The notes under the pieces: generated by a model | Told to the model about the DNA's origin: nothing | The model's input: only the letters and a program-made list of their open reading frames with translations | Databases searched by the model: none | DNA from: Methanosaeta sp. UBA80 | GTDB lineage: Archaea; Halobacteriota; Methanosarcinia; Methanotrichales; Methanotrichaceae | Assembly (NCBI GenBank): GCA_002505805.1 | Contig: DAWB01000227.1 | Location: 1 to 11,383, forward strand | DNA: 11,383 nt | Direction: 5' to 3' | Program-made: the position numbers and the translations under genes | Part shown: positions 7,593 through 11,383 of the stretch, piece by piece | How the letters are laid out: each line of letters starts with the position of its first letter | Position numbering within the stretch: the first letter of the stretch is position 1

Positions 7593-7611
7593 AAAGGTTT
7601 TTCTACTTACA
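7593..7611 (+). promoter_or_regulatory. Shared upstream element, copy 1 (before first small secreted protein)
   Basis: Nineteen bases reading AAAG-R-TTTTT-CTACTT-W-CA, with R = G and W = A in this copy; the same string recurs at 8142-8160 before the paralogous gene (17/19 identical). It lies 41 nt before the TTG start, and a TATA-like CATTTTATT (7615-7623) follows at once, as in copy 2. A stronger TATA match, TTATAAAA (7632-7639), is oddly close to the TTG 7653. It may be an operator or activator site; the function is inferred from the repetition only. Confidence 0.45.
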
Positions 7612-7652
7612 AATCATTTTATTGGACTTAATTATAAAAGGGGGCGAAAGGT

Positions 7653-8078
7653 TTGAGAGAGCAAATAGTACTGATCAGCCTGCTTATTTTATGGGCTTCC
7701 ATCGCGCAGGCTGCCGCTGGCGCGCATGAGACCAGCCTGGACATCATAGGAAGCAAGGCCAACAACACCAGCATCATAGTGCCGGAGGGAACAGCGATAG
7801 GAGTAGACATTGTGGGCAGCACAGTGAGCAATATCAAGATCGCCTATCCAGATCAGAGGAAAAAGCTTGGTTGCAGAGAGGAGAAGAGAGATTGCGGTCC
7901 CTGCGGTGAAGAAAAGCTTTATAAAACGCCCTGGGACGATTTTACCAGGCCGTTATGCTACCCCTGGAGTTCTTATATCCCCACCAGATACAACCGTGCG
8001 TTCATACGAGATGGTTCTGACTGCAAGAGCAGCCTGGTCGAACCACTCCCTCTGGGAAGAGGGAGATCCTATTCTTAG
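7653..8078 (+). CDS. Small secreted Cys-containing protein with 22-residue repeat, paralogue 1
   Basis: 141 residues, not recognised. TTG start, needed to include the signal peptide (hydrophobic 5-22, likely cleavage near AQAAAG); G-rich AAAGGGGGCG lies 6-7 nt upstream. After the signal come two copies of one motif: LDIIGSKANNTSI (29-41) and VDIVGSTVSNIKI (51-63), 22 residues apart. A Lys/Arg-rich, Cys-containing part follows (C74, C81, C84), then CYPW (102-105) and YN-x2-F (113-117). The next gene has the same plan at the same positions. The short period of alternating hydrophobics suggests beta-strands or coils of a small solenoid (inference). The last ~15 residues (from about 128, including PLPLGRGR) are encoded by a perfect hairpin and have no counterpart in the paralogue, so the C terminus may be truncated or replaced. 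Location: exported, free or surface-bound; no anchor is seen. Function unknown. Confidence 0.7.
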   Translation: MREQIVLISLLILWASIAQAAAGAHETSLDIIGSKANNTSIIVPEGTAIGVDIVGSTVSNIKIAYPDQRKKLGCREEKRDCGPCGEEKLYKTPWDDFTRPLCYPWSSYIPTRYNRAFIRDGSDCKSSLVEPLPLGRGRSYS

Positions 8079-8081
8079 GAT
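8046..8081 (+). terminator. Two back-to-back perfect hairpins over the 3' end of paralogue 1
   Basis: First hairpin: CTCCCTCT (8046-8053), loop GGGA, AGAGGGAG (8058-8065). Second hairpin, directly abutting: ATCCTA (8066-8071), loop TTCT, TAGGAT (8076-8081); its right arm contains the stop codon TAG. T-rich sequence follows (8087-8120, including T5 at 8101-8105). This would suit a transcription-termination or mRNA 3'-protection structure. It is unusual that it lies inside the coding frame. Confidence 0.45.
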
Positions 8082-8141
8082 AGCATATCTTTCTATTTAA
8101 TTTTTATTAATTATTCTTTAGAAACAGATAGCTTCTACCCG

Positions 8142-8160
8142 AAAGATTTTTCTACTTTCA
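8142..8160 (+). promoter_or_regulatory. Shared upstream element, copy 2 (before second small secreted protein)
   Basis: Second copy of the AAAG-R-TTTTT-CTACTT-W-CA element, here with R = A and W = T. In this copy the outer bases form a short inverted repeat, GAAAG (8141-8145) and CTTTC (8155-8159). A strong TATA box begins 2 nt downstream. The position directly before TATA in both genes is what an activator or BRE-like site would show. Confidence 0.45.
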
Positions 8161-8161
8161 G

Positions 8162-8172
8162 TTTATATAAAA
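8162..8172 (+). promoter_or_regulatory. TATA box of second small secreted protein gene
   Basis: TTTATATAAAA is a very good archaeal TATA box. Transcription would start near 8192, giving a leader of about 45 nt that carries the GGAGG at 8223-8227. Confidence 0.6.
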
Positions 8173-8222
8173 ACTTGGTTGAAGATTAGTTGGAATCATT
8201 CCATTCGAGCATACAGTTCAAT

Positions 8223-8227
8223 GGAGG
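8223..8227 (+). promoter_or_regulatory. Shine-Dalgarno site deciding a TTG start
   Basis: GGAGG, 9 nt before TTG 8237, supports initiation at TTG rather than at a later codon. It also makes a TTG start credible for the paralogue 1 gene, whose first residues align. Confidence 0.65.
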
Positions 8228-8236
8228 GGATGTAAG

Positions 8237-8641
8237 TTGAAGCTGTTAATCGTACTGACTTTGGCGCTGATGATCCTGGGAAGCAATGCCCAGCCATTCG
8301 GCGGACCTGGCTCTGTAATTGTGGATATTATAGGAAGTGAGGCGGACAATACCAGCATTGAGAGCTCTGCTATAGATAAGGTGGTGCTGGAGATAGTGGG
8401 AAGCGAGGCCAGCAATACGCGCATCACTCCACCGGCAAAAAAGGACCTCAAATGGCCTCATTTTATCTGCCCTGAGGCAATATGCCCTACGCCAAAATGC
8501 CCTTCAAAGGAGGATTGCGATAAGAGAGAATATAAGGGCAGATGCTACCCCTGGGATAATATGCACCTCGGTGTAGATGCCTGGTACAACACTTTCTGGT
8601 ATATGGACAGCCCAAATATGCCTAAATGGCCTCAAATCTAA
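8237..8641 (+). CDS. Small secreted Cys-containing protein with 22-residue repeat, paralogue 2
   Basis: 134 residues, not recognised; paralogue of the preceding gene. TTG start with a good GGAGG. Signal peptide: MKLLIVLTLALMILGSNA, cleavage probably after the NAQ region. Two motif copies, VDIIGSEADNTSI (29-41) and LEIVGSEASNTRI (51-63), sit at exactly the residue numbers of those in paralogue 1. Then a proline- and cysteine-rich segment (C78, C83, C88, C94) and CYPW (103-106) with C103. The tail is aromatic and Trp/Met-rich (AWYNTFWYMDS at 115-125), ending in PKWPQI. Five cysteines outside the cytoplasm suggest disulfides or a metal or heme ligand role, but there is no CxxCH heme motif. Between the repeats and the Cys part is a short charged linker. 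Exported protein of unknown function, possibly envelope-associated. Single-gene transcript: own TATA box upstream and T7 run downstream. Confidence 0.75.
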   Translation: MKLLIVLTLALMILGSNAQPFGGPGSVIVDIIGSEADNTSIESSAIDKVVLEIVGSEASNTRITPPAKKDLKWPHFICPEAICPTPKCPSKEDCDKREYKGRCYPWDNMHLGVDAWYNTFWYMDSPNMPKWPQI

Positions 8642-8642
8642 A

Positions 8643-8657
8643 TTAATTTTTTTATTA
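8643..8657 (+). terminator. T-rich terminator after paralogue 2
   Basis: A run of seven T residues (8647-8653) in an AT-only context, two bases after the stop codon. Archaeal RNA polymerase terminates at such T-runs without needing a hairpin. Confidence 0.5.
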
Positions 8658-8780
8658 GTTGATGGGCCAAAGGTGCCCAGTTGATAGGATAGCTCACAAT
8701 AGCGAGAGCTCTGAAGACTGGTCCAAACGGACCACTCCCCCCCAGCTTCAACATGAGATCCTGAGACCTGAAATCAAAGC

Positions 8781-8790
8781 AATTAAATAC
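8781..8790 (+). promoter_or_regulatory. TATA-like box of the PP-loop/ferredoxin fusion gene
   Basis: AATTAAATAC, centred about 30 nt before ATG 8816. The transcript would start at about 8812, leaving almost no leader. This agrees with the lack of a Shine-Dalgarno site before ATG 8816. The sequence between 8658 and 8780 holds nothing else recognisable. Confidence 0.4.
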
Positions 8791-8815
8791 TGGCAGATGG
8801 GCCTTGAAAGCAATC

Positions 8816-10777
8816 ATGCCTGGAACATTCACCCCCGGCAAGAGCGAGCTGTTTTGGTGCGATCAATGCAATCTGCCGCTGCTCTCCCATGAATGCTCTG
8901 CCTGCAAGAGTCCCGGCCGCAAGATTGAGCTCTCTCCGCCGGGAGATATCAGGCTCTGCTCTAAGAGGGGAAAAGAGATCCTCTCAGGGATCTTTGTTGA
9001 AATCTACGGATGCTCGGATCTTTTAGAGGAGAGAATAATCCTGCTTAATAAGATCGCAGGACAGGATCGTCGCGATCAGGTGATCCTGGATGGAAGACAT
9101 ATCGCTACTCTGTGGTTTGATGTGCCAGCCCAGTCTTTTCGCCTGGATTTGGAGTCTTGGGGAGCGGCTCTTCTGGCCAGCCGGGCTAAAAAGGGCCAGG
9201 TCATCTGCGACGAAAAGGGGCTAAAAGGCCATATCAAAGGCAAGTGGCTGGCAGAGCAAGCGATTATCAGCGGCCCCGACCAGCTTGCCGAGGGAGACAA
9301 TCTCGTCCTGAAAATGGGGAAATTTTCCGGAGTGGGCGTGGCCCGGAAGAAAAAAGACGGCATAATCTCCATTCGAATTAAAGATGTGACCAAAAGCGCT
9401 TTTGTTCTCAGCGAGAAGCAGCCTACCATCCAGGATGCGGTATCGGCCAATATCGATCATCTCAAAGCTCTGGAGAGAGCAGCCTTGAGCGAGATGAAAA
9501 GCTACCTTTCCAGAAACCGGCTCCCGGTCAATGTGTCCTTCAGCGGGGGCAAGGACAGCCTGGCCTGCCTCTGCCTGGCAGAAAAGCTCACCAGCCGTCC
9601 CGAGATCATCTTCATCAACACCGGCCTGGAGTTTCCAGAGACAGTGGAATATGTACGAGAGACTGCCAGAGCCCGCAGACTCCGGCTGAAGGAGATCGAT
9701 GCAGACAGCAGCTTCTTTCAGCAGGTCAATATATTCGGCCCCCCGGCTAAAGATTACCGGTGGTGCTGCAAGACCAATAAGCTGGGACCAATGACCGATT
9801 TCCTAAAAAAAAGCTATCCCAAAGGCTGCGTGACTATCGAAGGTCGTCGGATCTATGAATCATTCAATCGCTCCAGCATAAAATCTGTGGAGAGGAATCC
9901 GTATGTACCTGGCCAGACCACCCTCGCTCCCATCAGAAATTGGCGGGCTTTAGAGGTCATGCTCTACATCTACTGGAAGGGTATAGAGCCCAATCCCCTT
10001 TACCAGGAGGATATGGAGCGCATAGGCTGCTGGCTCTGCCCTGCCGCACTGCAATCGGAGTTTCACGCTCTCAAAGCCACCCATCCCATGCTCTACCAGA
10101 GCTGGACCGCCTGGCTCTATAGCTGGGCCAGGCAAAACAGCCTTGACCGCAGATACATTGATTGGGGCTTCTGGCGCTGGAAGAGGCATCCACCCAAGAT
10201 AAGAGAACTGGCAAAAGAGAAAAACATAGATCTGAGCTTGGGGGCAGCTGGAAGAGACAAGGTGGAATTGAATGTAGTTAGAGGCAGATCGCCCTGCGGC
10301 CTGGAGTATTCCATTGAGGCCAGGCTTTCTGTACCTCAAAATCATCCATTTGCCTCTGTGGTCGCCGCTCTTCCCATCCTGGGTGAGACAACGTATGCGG
10401 AAGAACTGGGTGCTGCGGTGGTGAAGGCGGATAAGGGAAGAGTCTCCGTCTTTGCCAACGGCCAGATCATGATTATAGCCGGAAAAGAGGCGGCTGAGGA
10501 GTTGCTCCAATCCGTCTGCCGGATGGTGCTGCGTGTTCAGATGTGCACGGGATGCAAGATCTGTGAGAAGAACTGCCCCAGAGGAGCCATAACTGTATCG
10601 GACACAATAGCCGTCGATGGCAATAAGTGCGACCGCTGCCAAAAATGCGCCAAAGGGTGCATCGCAGAGGAAAGGGCAGGACGGATTATGGCCCATGCTG
10701 CTCAAACAGCCAAAAGCTCCTCCATCAGAAGCAGAGAGGGATCGGTTCGCGAATTTAAGGATGACAATCGCCTTTGA
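8816..10777 (+). CDS. PAPS-reductase-like PP-loop enzyme fused to zinc-ribbon, PUA and ferredoxin domains
   Basis: 653 residues from ATG 8816 (657 from TTG 8804; numbering here from ATG). Order: zinc-ribbon-like Cys pairs (WCDQC 14-18, CSAC 27-30, C48); PUA-like RNA-binding domain (~85-178); PP-loop/PAPS-reductase domain with SFSGGKDS (241-248), YRWCCK (314-319; C317, C318) and GCWLC (C405, C408); a small alpha/beta domain (~485-570); an eight-cysteine ferredoxin domain, C-x2-C-x2-C-x3-CP (577-588) and C-x2-C-x2-C-x3-C (605-615), for two [4Fe-4S] clusters. PP-loop enzymes adenylate a substrate or split PAPS/APS. The paired CC and distant CxxC resemble the cluster ligands of [4Fe-4S] APS reductases, but the catalytic ECGxH of CysH is absent. 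The PUA domain points to RNA, so sulfur transfer to RNA or a related redox thiolation is as likely as sulfate assimilation (inference). The gene stands alone; no cys or sat genes are near. Confidence 0.88.
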   Translation: MPGTFTPGKSELFWCDQCNLPLLSHECSACKSPGRKIELSPPGDIRLCSKRGKEILSGIFVEIYGCSDLLEERIILLNKIAGQDRRDQVILDGRHIATLWFDVPAQSFRLDLESWGAALLASRAKKGQVICDEKGLKGHIKGKWLAEQAIISGPDQLAEGDNLVLKMGKFSGVGVARKKKDGIISIRIKDVTKSAFVLSEKQPTIQDAVSANIDHLKALERAALSEMKSYLSRNRLPVNVSFSGGKDSLACLCLAEKLTSRPEIIFINTGLEFPETVEYVRETARARRLRLKEIDADSSFFQQVNIFGPPAKDYRWCCKTNKLGPMTDFLKKSYPKGCVTIEGRRIYESFNRSSIKSVERNPYVPGQTTLAPIRNWRALEVMLYIYWKGIEPNPLYQEDMERIGCWLCPAALQSEFHALKATHPMLYQSWTAWLYSWARQNSLDRRYIDWGFWRWKRHPPKIRELAKEKNIDLSLGAAGRDKVELNVVRGRSPCGLEYSIEARLSVPQNHPFASVVAALPILGETTYAEELGAAVVKADKGRVSVFANGQIMIIAGKEAAEELLQSVCRMVLRVQMCTGCKICEKNCPRGAITVSDTIAVDGNKCDRCQKCAKGCIAEERAGRIMAHAAQTAKSSSIRSREGSVREFKDDNRL

Positions 10778-10819
10778 ATATGGCGACTGGCCTATAGCCA
10801 AGTTCATGCAGCCATTACA

Positions 10820-10827
10820 TTTAAATA
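10820..10827 (+). promoter_or_regulatory. TATA box of the cold-shock gene
   Basis: TTTAAATA, about 26 nt before a predicted start near 10849. This gives a ~15-nt leader containing GAGG (10854-10857), spaced 7 nt from the ATG at 10865. An imperfect GCTAT/ATAGC repeat (about 10832-10850) overlaps the start site. Confidence 0.55.
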
Positions 10828-10864
10828 GACGGCTATGATCTGATTATAGCACTGAGGAATCAGA

Positions 10865-11059
10865 ATGGTAACTGGAACAGTAAAATTCTTTAACAGAACC
10901 AAGAGATTTGGATTCATTGCAGGCGACGACGGAAAGGATTATTTTGTTCATGCAACTGGCCTCATGCCCGATGTCACAATCACTGAGGGCGACAAGGTCA
11001 GTTTTGAAGTAGTTGAGGGCGAGAAAGGCCCCAAGGCTGACAAAGTCACAAAGGAGTAA
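10865..11059 (+). CDS. CspA-family cold-shock protein
   Basis: 64 residues, the usual length of a single cold-shock domain (five-stranded OB fold) that binds single-stranded RNA or DNA and melts mRNA secondary structure at low temperature or during growth. Diagnostic features: start MVTGTVKFFN, RNP1 KRFGFIAGDD (about 13-22), RNP2 DYFVHATGL (25-33), then the F-x-V-x2-GEKGP-x-A-x2-V ending. It differs from E. coli CspA at RNP1 (KRFGFIA against KGFGFIT). Csp genes are patchily distributed in archaea and are thought to have come from bacteria in some methanogens; nothing in local base use marks recent transfer. It has its own TATA box, a GAGG ribosome-binding site 7 nt before ATG, and a T-rich terminator, so it is monocistronic. 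Temperature or growth-phase control is likely but not visible. Confidence 0.95.
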   Translation: MVTGTVKFFNRTKRFGFIAGDDGKDYFVHATGLMPDVTITEGDKVSFEVVEGEKGPKADKVTKE

Positions 11060-11065
11060 ATTCTC

Positions 11066-11105
11066 CAACAAATCCTTTTTCTCTTTTCCTGGATTTTCTC
11101 TTTTC
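11066..11105 (+). terminator. T/C-rich terminator tract after the cold-shock gene
   Basis: Several short T-runs in a pyrimidine tract (CCTTTTTCTCTTTTCC, then GGATTTTCTCTTTTCG) directly after the stop codon; an intrinsic T-rich terminator of the archaeal type. Confidence 0.6.
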
Positions 11106-11383
11106 GTTCCATATTCTGAGAATAGCAATTGATCTACTCTGTGCACCGGCAGCTAGCCGGGGCTGTGACTGATAGTCCGGGCCGATCCCCACCATGATCA
11201 TTGAATCGGCTTCAGCTTCTTCCTGATGATGCGCGCCCTATTATGGTCTAAGGCTCATAAGCCTTATTTGCCGATACGGCAAGGCTGAACGCAGTTTGAT
11301 CTCTCATGACATGGAAATATATGTCCACATAGCCTCAGGACTATGCGAAGTGTCTTGGGATACTGTAGAGTCCCGAAACTCTT
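11106..11383. other. Terminal non-coding stretch with four hairpins; possible structured RNA
   Basis: No credible reading frame on either strand in the last ~280 nt. It contains four inverted repeats: CCGGC/GCCGG (11146-11150, 11156-11160), GCCGAT/ATCGGC (11181-11186, 11205-11210), TAAGGCT/AGCCTTA (11249-11255, 11260-11266; 7 bp, 4-nt loop) and TTGCCG/CGGCAA (11268-11273, 11277-11282; 6 bp, 3-nt loop). The last two are adjacent. I cannot match them to RNase P RNA, SRP RNA, 5S rRNA, tRNA or a known riboswitch. It could be a small RNA, a leader of a gene beyond the window, or decayed sequence. From 11290 to the end I see nothing. Confidence 0.3.

Noticed and set aside
7867..8100. Possible frameshift in the first secreted paralogue, since another frame reads an AWSN stretch like the AWYN of paralogue 2
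   Set aside because: The annotated frame itself aligns (CYPW, then YN-x2-F and a D). The out-of-frame match is only four residues and would need a 64-nt spacer against 24 nt.
8816..10777. Plain assimilatory PAPS reductase (cysH)
   Set aside because: The catalytic C-terminal cysteine motif is absent and there are extra RNA-binding and ferredoxin domains; no sulfate-activation genes are adjacent.
9950..10807. 285-codon open frame on the minus strand
   Set aside because: It lies antisense to the PP-loop/ferredoxin fusion, whose motifs are unmistakable. The antisense product has no recognisable domain or composition pattern.
11060..11240. Minus-strand frame running into the antisense of the cold-shock gene, with an acidic stretch EEAEADSM
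   Set aside because: Only about 65 codons, no ribosome-binding site, no recognised motif, and it overlaps the T-rich terminator and the hairpins.
11222..11288. Possible C/D-box RNA: TGATGAT at 11224 and CTGA at 11284
   Set aside because: The first base of the C box is C rather than a purine, no convincing D'/C' pair lies between, and strong hairpins fill the space where guides should be single-stranded.

Overview
The window looks like a stretch of euryarchaeal chromosome, most likely from a mesophilic methanogen of the Methanothrix/Methanosarcina kind; the taxonomic guess is inference. Pointers to Archaea are TATA-box promoters close to starts (several compatible with leaderless or short-leader transcripts), a Get3/ArsA-type ATPase with the CxxC-type cysteine motif, a secreted beta-helix (NosD-like) protein ending in the archaeal GIG-x-x-x-YV-x(6)-D-x-PL type motif, a DUF389 membrane protein, and a zinc-ribbon/PUA/PP-loop/ferredoxin fusion of a type I associate with methanogen genomes. 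No tRNA, rRNA, transposase or CRISPR array was seen.

Layout. 98-2460 (minus): a secreted parallel beta-helix protein followed by a DUF389 membrane protein. A palindromic TATA-like box at 2481-2490 separates these from a rightward block: two quite different MscS-family mechanosensitive channels (2513-3460, 3577-4533) and a long radical-SAM aminomutase of the KamA family (4682-6478). Its substrate-pocket residues match glutamate 2,3-aminomutase rather than lysine 2,3-aminomutase. Because beta-glutamate is a known compatible solute of methanogens, and MscS channels release solutes on osmotic downshock, 2513-6478 reads as a candidate solute-synthesis plus solute-release neighbourhood.

6649-7542 (minus) is a Get3/ArsA-type ATPase, convergent with the aminomutase. 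To its right are two tandem genes for small secreted, Cys-containing paralogues (7653-8078 and 8237-8641). Each carries two copies of a [VL][DE]I[IV]GS-x3-N-x2-I motif exactly 22 residues apart and a CYPW motif. Both genes have the same 19-nt element upstream (17/19 identical). They are the least familiar genes here and the best candidate for something undescribed.

8816-10777 is a large multidomain enzyme: zinc-ribbon-like N terminus, PUA-like RNA-binding domain, PAPS-reductase/PP-loop domain with CC...CxxC cysteines, an extra small domain and a 2x[4Fe-4S] ferredoxin domain. Then comes a canonical small cold-shock protein (10865-11059) with its own TATA box, Shine-Dalgarno site and T-rich terminator. 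The last ~320 nt have no convincing gene but hold four hairpins, possibly part of a structured RNA.
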